Source: Euperipatoides rowelli (lineage: Eukaryota; Onychophora; Udeonychophora; Euonychophora; Peripatopsidae). From it: DNA of 11,849 nucleotides. The stretch lies in NCBI GenBank assembly GCA_003024985.2, contig PXIH01S0051944.1, one strand, 5' to 3'. Below, in pieces: positions 1 to 7,911 of this stretch. A program made the translations under genes and the position numbers. Every line of letters begins with the position of its first letter. The stretch's first letter is position 1. The notes below the pieces were generated by a model. It searched no databases. It saw nothing but the letters and a program-made list of their open reading frames with translations, and was not told the DNA's origin.

Positions 1-2452
1 AAACTTTAACTCTGCCAAATCTCACACTCCTCCGTGCACCCAATATGCTTAAAAAGGGATCCAAAGTTTTCCCTTCAAGTATTAATATATAGATTAAGTA
101 TTTATATAAAGTTATCATAATATCTAAATACATTTTATAAGAAAAAACTATTCCGCATAAAGGATGAGTATTGCACATGTCATCCCGCAGTGATCGTGGT
201 AATAGGTAATTTCATTGATTGCTTAGTATTTCTTAACATGGATTCATGCGCTGTTAAAACTTTAATGAATTCTTTACAGAGTAGCATCGCTGGATTAGAT
301 TTGTCACAGCTCATATAAGTCATGTCAACACAGAAAAATTTTATTTGATAGACTACTTGTTCTCAGTAGGACTGAACATTTAGGTTTTTTCAAAGTAACC
401 AATTCCACCAGTCATTAAAATTTATAATAAATCCATGACTGACTTTAACTATGGTATTTCAAATTTTGCTCAATTTTTTTGATGCTCTTTTCATTATCTG
501 GATTATTCTTCTGTTGTGTACTGTATGTTGAATGACATTATTCAACTTTCATTTTAATATCCTGAAGTCATTAACACAATCACATGGTAAATTGAATGAA
601 ACCTGATAGAGTAGAATAATTCAATGAGGTCATTTTTTTCTTCTTTTAACTGCCATAATAAATGAGACATTGTCATGTTTTTATTTTGACCAGCACACTT
701 TTTTTTATTCCATTCCATTTGGAATTATACTTATTAATAACACCTTTCTTCCTTTTTACAGTCATACTAAAAAAGCCAAAACTATCAAAATTAGATATTT
801 TAAAATATACAAACATAGCCTGCAAAAATCTAAACAGTAATGGTAACAGCTGCTAGTACCACAGTCTGGTATGATTCACTCAATTTACTGCGGGAAGGGG
901 ACATATTAAGTACTGTAGGATATCCTATGTATTATCCTGTGTAAATCAAAGGTTTCTCGAATTGTTTAAGGCCTTAGAAGGTTCACAAATGACTTCTATC
1001 TTCAATAAATAATGAGTTTATGTCTAAAATAATGATAAATTACAAAAAGTCATTTCTGAAAAAAATGTTAGCGATTTACAGTATACAGTACGTATTATAC
1101 AGTACACACACTGCACATATAACCTGTGCCATACTGCTTGTAATATGAAAATTAAATTAGTTGAAGATGTTTTTTTTTATTTTTAGTTATTTATCCATTG
1201 TTTATTTTTGCTGATAATAAATCATATTTAAATAAAATCTTATTTTTTATTAAACAAAACATTTTTTATTGTATAAAATAAGCCTATTCTAACTAGCTGG
1301 AATAATCAGAAATTTTTAATCTAAATACAACAAATTCAATTTTTTGGGGGAGTGGGGTTGACACCCACTAGGGCTCTTCCCTAAACTCCGATAGGGAATA
1401 CCCTCAAAACTGTATACACAAAAAATATGTTCACCCTTTGCCACTGATTATCATTACAATGTCACATAAACTAGCATAATCTAGGAAACTTTCAATTAAT
1501 AGCAGAATTTCCCTGATATTTGAAGAATTCCGCCAGCAAATGCGATTATTTTTTTTGGAAATCATTGTTATTCATTTTATAATTTGGAGACCATGGCTCA
1601 CCAAGTATAGAAAAATGGATTTTGCTACTCATTGTTTGGAGAGAGAAAAATAAATCTACAAGTTTTATGTAGTGAACCATTAAAAGAACTTATGTTAGAT
1701 TTTATTGTGACAGTAAAATATTAGTCTGTTTATAGAGTTTGTCAATTTATCTTGTGTAAGTTGGCAGGTAATAATAATGTGTACTGCTATTTAATAAGCC
1801 ACTAGATTTCATGTTATAAGTAAATATTATTTGATGGTGCTAAACATAGCGTAAGTTCACAGGCAAAGTATTAAACATTGTCTCCCTTTGAGACTCTGGA
1901 GAAGAATATGTCACAATATTGACTTCAGAACATAGAAAAGTAAAGATTTGACTTTAATAAATGCCACTAAGAAATTATCAAGACAAATATTGTATTTCTC
2001 TTGACATTTATAGTTAAAAGAAAGAACAAATTTAAAAATACCGGTATATATTTATATACTAAACTGTAGTTATATAGAAATAAAAATAAATCTTGAAATG
2101 AAATGGATATTCACTTTGTTTACCAATACAGTCACTACTACATTCTGAATTTAATATAATGTATATACATCTAAGTTATATTGAATGCTGAAGTTATTGT
2201 CAAATTTTCCATTCAAATTTTAGGTGGTTTATTATTGTAGACAAAGACAACATAGCTTAGATATGGAGTGGTATGGGTCATGATGAGAAGGTTCTGAGTT
2301 CTGTATTTTGGAATTTTAAAATAAGACTGGATTTATTTATGTGTTAGAAAAATGGATTTAATGTTATAACAGGTACAATAAAGATAAAAAAATAATTAAA
2401 AAAGAAACAATAGTGCATGTAATTTAATTTTAAAACTGATTAGTATAATTTC
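1..2452. other. AT-rich intergenic spacer, no supported gene
   Basis: This stretch has very high A+T, many homopolymer A and T runs and stops in all frames. The longest open stretch (64 codons at 662-856, plus strand) is rich in Phe, Leu, Ile and Lys as expected from AT-rich noise and carries no motif I recognise. Short local repeats occur, for example two copies of ATACAGTAC near 1083-1104. Less AT-rich patches lie around 845-915 and 1341-1400 and may be remnants of old repeats. I cannot assign the first; the second is listed separately. Confidence 0.7.
1341..1400. repeat. GC-rich double-hairpin patch, possible old repeat remnant
   Basis: A GC-rich island sits in AT-rich DNA. It contains two small inverted repeats: GTGGG pairing with CCCAC (1352-1368) and CCCTA pairing with TAGGG (1379-1396). 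On the minus strand it reads CCTAGTGGGTGTC followed by C-rich sequence and an A run. This loosely recalls the CTAGTGTCCCCCCTA segment near the 3' end of the SINE at 10706-10959. It may be the tail of a related retroposon, but I find no tRNA-like head or target duplication here. Confidence 0.3.
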
Positions 2453-2675
2453 TTTTCACATGCTACTCATAATTATAGCTTTCCATTTTGATAGGAAGCC
2501 CCATTTTCCAGATACATCATGGCAGCTGTCTTGACTTTTTTAAGATGGCCACCATGTAAAAGCATATAACTACTAATGTCTAGATTTCTAGGCTTCTAAT
2601 CAACTTATGATTAAAATTTTGGTGTCTAAACATAAAACCTTGCCAAGAAATACAACTATCCAATTTAGAAAAACA
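2453..2675 (+). repeat. Left terminal inverted repeat of the transposon
   Basis: Read inward, this arm matches the reverse complement of 7138-7359 in successive blocks: TTTTCACATG, GATAGGAA, AAGATGGCCACCATG within the perfect core, TCTAGATTT, CAACTTA, GATTAAA, TCTAAACATA, ATACAACTAT and ATTTAGAAAA. Small indels separate the blocks. The interior end near 2675 is where similarity fades. Confidence 0.88.
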
Positions 2676-2686
2676 GCAGATGGGTT

Positions 2687-2692
2687 TTTATT
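2687..2692 (-). terminator. Candidate AATAAA polyadenylation signal
   Basis: AATAAA on the minus strand lies about 135 bp beyond the last recognisable codons and just inside the left terminal repeat, where the element's transcript would be expected to end. The hexamer is frequent by chance in this composition. Confidence 0.25.
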
Positions 2693-2824
2693 AACATATA
2701 TAAAAATGAATCAACTGAAATAAAATAATATTAAACTAAATGAATAAAAGTTTGAAGAACAGTTTAAAAGTCTTTGAAGGTCTTTTGAATGTGATGACAT
2801 AGTGACAGATATCACATGCAATTT

Positions 2825-2965
2825 ACGATTGTTTTACTTTGTACAGTAACAATGACAGAGTGTTTATAAATACAACTAGACATTGTGTGTACACTTCATG
2901 CCACATCCAATTTTTACTCATACAGCTGTATTTGACAAGTTCACTGATTACCTTTGAGGTGATAG
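2825..2965 (-). other. Pseudogene block: C-terminal Cys-rich tail
   Basis: The frame reads ISELVKYSCMSKNWMWHEV, then YTQC, ending in VKQS and a stop. Relatives end in a tesmin/TSO1-like CXC-type tail, with L-x-KC-x-CKK, GC-x-GRCKC and later LC-x-C. Several cysteines are lost here (TAC for TGC, TGG for TGC/TGT), so this is a decayed version. It lies just after an ETW block and an ARKKLF block in the expected order. Confidence 0.55.
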
Positions 2966-3480
2966 GTAGCATGTTACACACAGGAATGAATGATTGGCTA
3001 TCATATTGAGATTCCATGCCTAATCTTCTGAATTAAGTGCATGTTGTTCACTTTTTTTCACTGGTACTTCATATACAACACTGATATTTAACTGGATTTG
3101 CATGATGTAGTAGTGCATCTAATTTAAGAGAAGTATCACCATTGGTTTACCCTTCTGGCAAAACAGCTTCTTCCTGGCTTTATCCAGATGCACCATGTTG
3201 CTGGTATTAACATCTAGGAATACGGTACAGTAAAGTCCTGCAAAAGCTGAAAATTTTCAAATAAACTTCTATTTCTGTATAATGATGTAGCCCCATGTGT
3301 ATCAAGACAAGTGTTACCTCATGAGAGCAATTCCATGTCTCCAATGATGATGTCTTACCTCATACAAAGAATGGAGACATGTAAAACTGTAGAGGGCAGA
3401 TAATGTCAGATATTTTTCCCTATCCAGGTCATCATAGATATCATGGATGTGATATTAAGTGAAGTTCTTAACTAGCACAG

Positions 3481-3624
3481 GGTTATCAGATGATGAAATT
3501 GACTGATTAGAAATACCAATACATCTGAGTCAACTATGCACACCAATCAGTTGATACATGCATTCCAAAAAGCATCCTGTAAGTATATAAGCAGTCTAGT
3601 GTCTGCTTTTTAATAATCACATGG
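3481..3624 (-). other. Pseudogene block: ADTR and VDSDVLV acidic motifs
   Basis: In one frame PCDY, a stop, KADTRLLIYLQDAFW is followed about ten codons later by CIVDSDVLVFLI. Relatives have C-x-HEEADTR-x-LLH and VDTDVVVL. Here the first Glu codon is TAA and the second Glu is Lys, single-base changes from GAA. The paired acidic motifs, EEADTR followed by DTD-x-hydrophobic, resemble the I-region pattern of XPG/FEN-like PIN nucleases. That resemblance is my inference, not an established annotation. Confidence 0.75.
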
Positions 3625-3711
3625 TACCATAGATCAATCAGTAAATTATTAAGTAGAATAGCTCTGTAACTTCTTTTCCTTTTGAGCACTCCACAGTAGT
3701 AATCTTGTGAA

Positions 3712-3882
3712 AAATGAATATAAAGAGTTCTTTTTTATTATTTGGGTCATATAAGAATTTAGCCTTGTTTTGGGGTACTTGTTCTTATCTGCAATCTTTT
3801 TCCAAACATCTTTTCCCCCACTTTTCTTTGTGGATTCTTTGATGTTGCTTCTAATGTATGCATTCTATACTAAATCAACTCT
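3712..3882 (-). other. Pseudogene block: RVDLV...KSGGK basic segment
   Basis: The frame reads RVDLV, a stop, NAYIRSNIKESTKKSGGKDV and continues KKIADKNKYPKT. In relatives this is R-x-D-x-VWD-x-Y-x5-LK-x-x-TR-x-x-RGKG, then Val, Pro and NW-x-x-FL. The Trp of VWD is the stop here (TAG), and RGKG has become SGGK. The basic, Gly-rich stretch is conserved in the family; its role is unknown to me. Confidence 0.7.
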
Positions 3883-3900
3883 TTTGGAGTTTTATAATTA

Positions 3901-4217
3901 CTTTATAATGTGTGGGACAATGACCTGATCAACATACTCATGGAATGTTGCAATGTTGGTTGTGTGGAGAAATTGCACCACAGCAACATTATCAAGAAGC
4001 TTTACATCAATGAAATCAGGATGATTGTTCTTGTTGCTCTTGGACAAGCAATTTCACATTCCAGATTACTTTTCCAAGTATAATTTCCACTCAGCAGATA
4101 GAGAAGGGGAAAATGATGATTCTCATGTCTGAATAATGTGCTAATGTCACTCACCCTTACTTTGTTCAAATGAGAGACCAAAGTAACATCATACTTGAGT
4201 AAGTACATGCTTCCCAC
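3901..4217 (-). other. Pseudogene block: FRHENHH and FHEYVDQVIVPHI
   Basis: A 71-codon open frame (4002-4217) contains SDISTLFRHENHH, matching the family's D-x-FF-x-HENQ region. A +/-1 shift then leads into DVKLLDNVAVVQFLH and FHEYVDQVIVPHI (3901-4008), matching the family's D-G-A-x-V-V-x-M-L and TF-x-DY-x5-FLPYI segment. The two readings overlap in position, which localises a frameshift near 4008-4040. Confidence 0.75.
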
Positions 4218-4506
4218 TTGTTTGTTTTTTTATTTTCTCATTGAACAACTGAAGAGAGGAAGTGAATTATTCTGTATTGGATTGTTGAGCATATGTAGAG
4301 TTACAACTTCTTTGATGTATTTATACTGATCCTTTTCTATACTATACACTGTTCATAATGTCTTCACCACAATTTCAATGAAAATAATCTGTGTATTTAG
4401 AACTACTAAGTTATTACAATCATCCATTAAAAGCTTTGCCAGTTCATAAAGAATTGAGATATAGTCAAAGCTTATTTTTAAACATTCTCTGTGAGGAAAA
4501 TACCAC

Positions 4507-4626
4507 TTCATGATAATAACCTCCTTCCAAATGTTTTTCTTTTAGGATGAAGCCATATTCAAACTCCATTAATAAACCTAATTGTTTAGGTCCTAAAACA
4601 ATTAATTTTCTGAAGGCTGAAGGATT
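4507..4626 (-). other. Pseudogene block: NPSAFRK...LLMEFE segment
   Basis: Forty codons are open: NPSAFRKLIVLGPKQLGLL continues into MEFE and ends with YYHE. Relatives carry NPSALRRWM-x-AGPE and then L-x-EFE, followed by a HHEQT motif; the YYHE here is probably its remnant. The segment contains a near-palindrome (4580-4603), most likely by chance. Confidence 0.7.
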
Positions 4627-4655
4627 CTTTATAAGACTGACAGAACCATCAACAC

Positions 4656-4703
4656 TTTGACTGCTTCATTATTTTGTTCATGCGCTTGATCAATTGGGAG
4701 CAT
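4656..4703 (-). other. Pseudogene block: PIDQAHEQNN motif
   Basis: The frame reads MLPIDQAHEQNNEAVK without interruption. IDQAHEQNN is among the most conserved strings of the family and is perfectly retained, even though a stop lies eight codons downstream. The frame then slips, and the next block (NPSAFRK) follows at 4507-4626. The upstream segment near 4770-4800 reads YDLWFFALDHHN, matching the family's WFFALDH. Confidence 0.8.
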
Positions 4704-5112
4704 TTCTCTAAGAATGGGTTCTGATAAGCTCTCTGTGTCCCAGAAGTGTATTAGGATCCAATGTGCATATTGTGGTGGTCAAGAGCAAAGAACCATAGAT
4801 CATATGACTTCACGCATTCCATATATAGAGGGAAATTGCCCTCATGTTGTGCTCTGGTGGAGATGGGGCACATGAGTTCCATGTTAAGTATGATATTCCA
4901 GCATTTCAAAGTTGAACTCTTTATCAAAGCCTACCTATATGCCTCTTTAGTTTCAACACTGTGTTATTCTTCAGATATAAGGAATTTATTATCCAGGAAG
5001 TTTTGCTAAATCCAAAAATGTCACCTGGTGAACATTCCTAGTTCTGCTAAGATATAAAACCTTCAGAAAATAAAGTAAGCTGTGCCCAATGAGTAAATTT
5101 CTGCACATAGAT

Positions 5113-5175
5113 CCACCCTGAGTCCTCCAAGTATTCTCTTTATGTTTTACACAATGTCATCTCTATGTGTAAGCC
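5113..5175 (-). other. Pseudogene block: GLHIEM...YLEDSGW motif
   Basis: One frame gives GLHIEMTLCKT, a stop, then REYLEDSGW. Relatives have GGLHIEMA followed about ten residues later by LGDYLEDSGW, so both halves are preserved at native spacing. The same frame upstream holds ASDAPLYEFPF (about 5230-5265), equivalent to the family's DQPLYALAK segment. Downstream the reading becomes poorly alignable. Confidence 0.75.
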
Positions 5176-5691
5176 AAACAACATTTCTATAAACTGTTCT
5201 GCCCCATATGTGTTGACCAGTTCCAGTGAATGAAATGGAAATTCATAGAGTGGAGCATCAGAAGCAATAACTGTCCATTATTGATGAATTATGTTTCAAT
5301 GCAGCACTTTCATTCCATGCAATATGGTAGCTGTACTAACTCCTTCTCATAGATAAGGGGCAAAATTCCATAATGGTGGTGTGCAGATAAGCTTATTCAT
5401 ATTATCTGGAGGCATGCAATGCTGAACAGGCAATAGTGTGTCTTTTCAGTTTCATATTTCACTTTCAATTGTCCTACTAACAGGTGTTTCATATTTGGCA
5501 TTGTTGCATTTGACAGTTATAGAACTGACAAGTTTTCAACCTTTGAAAGCCACCACTGGCACTTTAGTGAATCTCTCTGGTAACTGATTTTTGTTCTTAG
5601 TATTAACCTAAGGCAGCATGATGTCATTTTTCTTTATTCAAACATTAACAATATAGGAAACTGAAACATACTGGTACTGGTACTGTGTTAT

Positions 5692-5763
5692 GAAATAACC
5701 CTTAACAGTTGCACTTTATGAATTGTAATCTAAGTTGTCAATTGTCTTAACAGTAAATATTCC
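5692..5763 (-). other. Pseudogene block: FTxxxIDNLDYN motif
   Basis: The frame reads GIFTVKTIDNLDYNS, a stop, then SATVKGYF. Relatives have a near-invariant LFT-x4-DNIDHNP-x-SATT motif followed by a conserved FHGTG, so the Asp-Asn-Asp core is kept and His-Asn-Pro has become Tyr-Asn-Ser. This is one of the most diagnostic blocks for family assignment. Confidence 0.7.
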
Positions 5764-6243
5764 ACATCATAACTGAGCAAGAGCCATGTCTCCTTTTTCT
5801 CAAAAGTTCTCAGGCACAGAAGTTAAAATATGACTCAATTTGAAGAACTTTGTCATAACTTATGCTGATATCCAATTATTAAAGCGGTCCATGACATGTG
5901 ATCATACATGATGAGTTGTTTAGATCTGGTCTCTGTGTAAATCTCATTCTAAAGTATAATAGTAATGGTAGTCCCCTGTCTAGTGATTGCCTTGATTTAT
6001 TAGAAGGTGATACATTTATTGAAGTTAAAGAGAATGGTTTGAGATATTTTAAGTTTTGATTGTGAGTATGTAGCATCTTGGTCTGTTATGTCCACTATCC
6101 ACAACATGGACACATGTGTCTTGAGAGTAAATGGCACTGACTCTTCTTAACAGCCAATTGAAAATGTACCAGCAAAGTGGAAACCGTAGTAGTCCAAAAT
6201 CTATTTTGCACAGTTTGACAGTCTTAGCATTTATGATCACATG

Positions 6244-6522
6244 TTACATTTGCTGTAAACCTTGTTCAAAAATCATAATCTTATTTATATCATCACTTTC
6301 CTTCAATTCTGTTAGTCTTCTTCTAAATACTAAGGTTCCATATTTGATTCTCATAAAGTTGACACAAGGCCAAAAAATTGAAGTAGAATATTCCATTTTA
6401 CACACAATAATTAAAGAGCATACAAGTGCTCTTTCTTTAATCTTCTCTTCCTCAAAACATCTCTCATTTTTTTTTTTTGCCATGGCAGTGATCAGTAATG
6501 ATTCTGTAGTGCAAGTATGCAC
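6244..6522 (-). other. Pseudogene block: open 92-codon N-terminal fragment
   Basis: This is the longest surviving open frame on the pseudogene strand. It has a Lys/Glu-rich start, then a middle part resembling the family's segment before its RL-x-E/D motif (RRRLTEL, then a charged stretch). It carries HTC near its start, where relatives have a Tyr-His-x-x-Cys motif. It is a remnant, not a separate gene: the same reading continues upstream past a stop near 6550 and downstream past one near 6240. A 140-codon open frame on the opposite strand here (6131-6553) is its shadow. Confidence 0.5.
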
Positions 6523-6729
6523 TGTTAATGATATTGTGCCTCAAATGCTATAAGACATCAACTTTCTTTCATGTAGCTTGATAGCTATTTGCTTATTGTT
6601 TTTTTGTTCCAAGTCTTTAATTTTAAGACTAATCAGGCAAGGCCATTTTCCCTGGAAGTGCTGATATATACAATGTCAGGCTGTTCTTACTTTTTGGTTG
6701 CTCTATCCAGCTACTCTTTGATCTATTTG

Positions 6730-6826
6730 ACATAGCAAGTTCTGTGTCATGAACCATGGTTTTGCCCAAGTTCACTTAATTTCATCATATCTTCTCCAAA
6801 GTTTAAAACCATTGGCAATGTACCAG
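6730..6826 (-). other. Pseudogene block: N-terminal Cys/His region
   Basis: One frame reads PGTLPMVLNF, then an acidic and hydrophobic stretch, then GQNHGS, a stop and HRTCY. In the family this is the segment with a His, a Trp-His pair and a Cys that may bind metal; the Trp codon is here TGA. The match is short, but it lies at the expected place upstream of the next block. Confidence 0.55.
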
Positions 6827-6964
6827 GACTATGATAGCACTTATGGTCTTTAAGAAGGAGTGGTATGGTTCTGACATTCTCACTTCCTTGTGCATTTGTT
6901 GGGCATTTCAGAGCCTATATAGTCTTTTTGATAGATTAAGCACATTTTTCAATATATCTTGTTA

Positions 6965-6985
6965 TCCAACCTGAAATAAGTAAAA
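6965..6985 (-). promoter_or_regulatory. Candidate 3' splice site before main exon
   Basis: On the minus strand a T-rich stretch runs into TTATTTCAG followed by G, with the AG at 6972-6971. Recognisable coding begins a short distance downstream, while the right terminal repeat lies upstream. This suggests a leader exon near the right arm, an intron, then one long coding exon. The motif is common in AT-rich DNA and no matching 5' splice site has been fixed. Confidence 0.3.
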
Positions 6986-7137
6986 TAAGTGATTGAAATC
7001 TTTTTGTTTATTGAGCTTTTTTAATACATGGAATATAATGTAACAGGAAAAAAGGTAAGATACCTTTGGAAGACATTTAAACAGTATTTTATTATAATTG
7101 GCCATATTCTTTCATATTTGAACAAATAATAATATGA

Positions 7138-7359
7138 TGCTTTTCTAAATGGTATAGTTGTATTCCTTCATGCTGAAAATGTATGTTTAGAGAGCAAAAA
7201 TTTAATCCTAAGTTGGTTATAAATCTAGATATTTGCATATACAAAGTATACTTTTACATGGTGGCCATCTTGAAAAATCAAGAGGGCCTGTATAATGTCT
7301 CTGAAAAAGTGGTTCCTATCAAAAAATTGATATCTATAAAAATTAGTATCATGTGAAAA
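7138..7359 (-). repeat. Right terminal inverted repeat of the transposon
   Basis: This is the inverted partner of 2453-2675. The shared blocks fall in the same order when it is read on the minus strand. It lies about 170 bp upstream of the 5' end of the recognisable coding region, so it would also have held the promoter and leader of the element's gene. Outside 7359 only weak, low-complexity similarity to the left flank remains. Confidence 0.88.
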
Positions 7360-7627
7360 AATTGAGTCATTTGTCCTAAACGTCCACATATTTGTGGTAT
7401 TTTCCTGACCAGATATGTTAGAACGTATAAAACAGCTTAAATGATGTCACAGAAAAGTAGCCTTTTTTTTAAATTATTGCAAATTCATATTTGTTGGATT
7501 TGATTATCTGCCTAATTAAAAAACAATGTAAATATTAGCATTGCTTCAGTATCATCAATATAAATCATTAAAAAGGTAATATTTTTTCTACCTTAATGTT
7601 GCTTATTCATGATATTGAATTAGAAAG
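7360..7627. other. AT-rich spacer between transposon and SINE
   Basis: No coding potential is seen. It holds TTAA at 7437-7440, a possible outer limit of the transposon, and T and A runs. The segment next to the transposon shows at most weak inverted similarity to 2358-2452. Confidence 0.5.
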
Positions 7628-7636
7628 ACCAATGAA
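7628..7636 (+). repeat. Target-site duplication, left copy
   Basis: ACCAATGAA directly precedes the SINE head and is identical to 7903-7911 after the poly(A) tail. Confidence 0.8.
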
Positions 7637-7902
7637 TGCTGCCCTTCGGGGCATGGCCATGCAGTCTTCATAGCTGACTCGTATTCCAGCGTCGCTGGTT
7701 CGCGTCAGTATAAAGTATGTNANTTTTCTTAAGATTTTTTNTGATTTATTTTCTAATAGGTTTATTTATAAGTTATTGATTAATGTGGGTTAATGATTAC
7801 GAGTAATGTTTAGTTCTTATGAACGCACATTAATTATAGTAAGCTCTTTGTAGATAAATAACTTCAAATAGAGTAAATTTATTTAAAAAAAAAAAAANAA
7901 AT
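7637..7902 (+). mobile_element. tRNA-like SINE with poly(A) tail and 9-bp target duplication
   Basis: A GC-rich head of about 75 bp (starting TGCTGCCCTTCGGGGC) contains TGGCCATGCAG at 7654-7664, resembling an A box, and GGTTCGCGTC at 7697-7706, a close match to the RNA polymerase III B box. The spacing is normal for a tRNA promoter. An AT-rich body follows and ends in an A run (7885-7900, with an N at 7898). The 9-bp sequence ACCAATGAA occurs immediately before (7628-7636) and after (7903-7911), a perfect target-site duplication showing insertion by reverse transcription. Three N bases fall in the body (7721, 7723, 7741). I cannot name the family or the parent tRNA. Confidence 0.8.
7654..7706 (+). 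promoter_or_regulatory. Internal Pol III promoter (A- and B-box-like) of the SINE
   Basis: The A-box-like TGGCCATGCAG is a weak match to consensus. The B-box-like GGTTCGCGTC is strong, differing from GGTTCGANTCC mainly at one position. Their separation of about 32 bp fits a tRNA-derived promoter. Confidence 0.6.
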
Positions 7903-7911
7903 ACCAATGAA
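7903..7911 (+). repeat. Target-site duplication, right copy
   Basis: ACCAATGAA directly follows the A-rich tail and matches 7628-7636 at all nine positions. Confidence 0.8.

Larger units (their letters stand above)
2825..6970 (-). pseudogene. Degenerate transposon-borne gene; unnamed invertebrate family
   Basis: Minus-strand translation, shifting frame as needed, follows one large protein (roughly 1,300-1,400 residues) from N to C terminus. Family order and motifs are recalled from uncharacterised predicted proteins of cnidarians, molluscs and arthropods. The N-terminal block has LPMVLNF and then H-x7-C spacing (6730-6826). Next come RRRLTEL (within 6244-6522), LPLLLYFRMRF (5879-6076), FTVKTIDNLDYNS (5692-5763) and GLHIEMTL...YLEDSGW (5113-5175). 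Then follow PIDQAHEQNNEAVK (4656-4703), NPSAFRK...GLLMEFE (4507-4626), NNSLPLFSC and FRHENHH (within 4040-4260), FHEYVDQVIVPHI (3901-4008) and KADTRLL...VDSDVLVF (3481-3624). The last blocks are KTSSLETW (3301-3359), DKARKKLFCQKGKPM (3140-3232) and a Cys-containing tail (2875-2965). Every block has nearby stops or frameshifts, so nothing functional is made. Its biochemical role is not established; placement between terminal inverted repeats suggests a role in transposition. Family identification is strong and function is inference. Confidence 0.8.
2453..7359 (-). mobile_element. Decayed DNA transposon with long terminal inverted repeats
   Basis: The two ends are imperfect inverted copies of each other over about 220 bp (2453-2675 against 7138-7359), including a perfect 21-bp core (2542-2562 and 7251-7271). 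Between them is a minus-strand pseudogene of a large protein family that fills nearly all the interior. The interior is visibly less AT-rich than the flanks. Outer limits are uncertain: inverted similarity is clear to the TTTTCACATG block at 2453-2462 and its complement at 7350-7359. Weaker similarity may extend to TTAA at 2358-2361 and 7437-7440, which would fit a TTAA target duplication but could be chance in such AT-rich DNA. Arm divergence (roughly 30% by eye) and many stops show an old, inactive copy. The superfamily is not assigned. Confidence 0.82.

Noticed and set aside
662-856. 64-codon plus-strand open frame
   Set aside because: Composition is dominated by Phe, Leu, Ile and Lys as expected from AT-rich noise. 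There is no motif, and no promoter or splice context that I can support.
4580-4603. Near-palindrome AATTGTTTAGG/CCTAAAACAATT
   Set aside because: It lies within the pseudogene block encoding NPSAFRK to MEFE and has a bulge. It is best explained as a chance feature of coding-derived sequence.
4761-5009. 82-codon plus-strand open frame
   Set aside because: It lies antisense to the pseudogene region holding WFFALDH and adjacent blocks, and has no recognisable features of its own.
6131-6553. 140-codon plus-strand open frame, the longest in the window
   Set aside because: It is antisense to the transposon pseudogene, whose motifs occur in the opposite strand here. Its sequence is Ser/Leu/Ile rich without recognisable domains, so it is a shadow frame.
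2453-7359. Polinton/Maverick-type large element
   Set aside because: Long inverted repeats fit, but the element is about 5 kb rather than 15-20 kb. I see no polymerase B, integrase, ATPase or capsid-like segment in it.
7637-7712. Functional tRNA gene
   Set aside because: The A box is poor and the head does not fold by eye into a clean cloverleaf. It is followed by a body, a poly(A) tail and a target duplication, so it is a tRNA-derived SINE.
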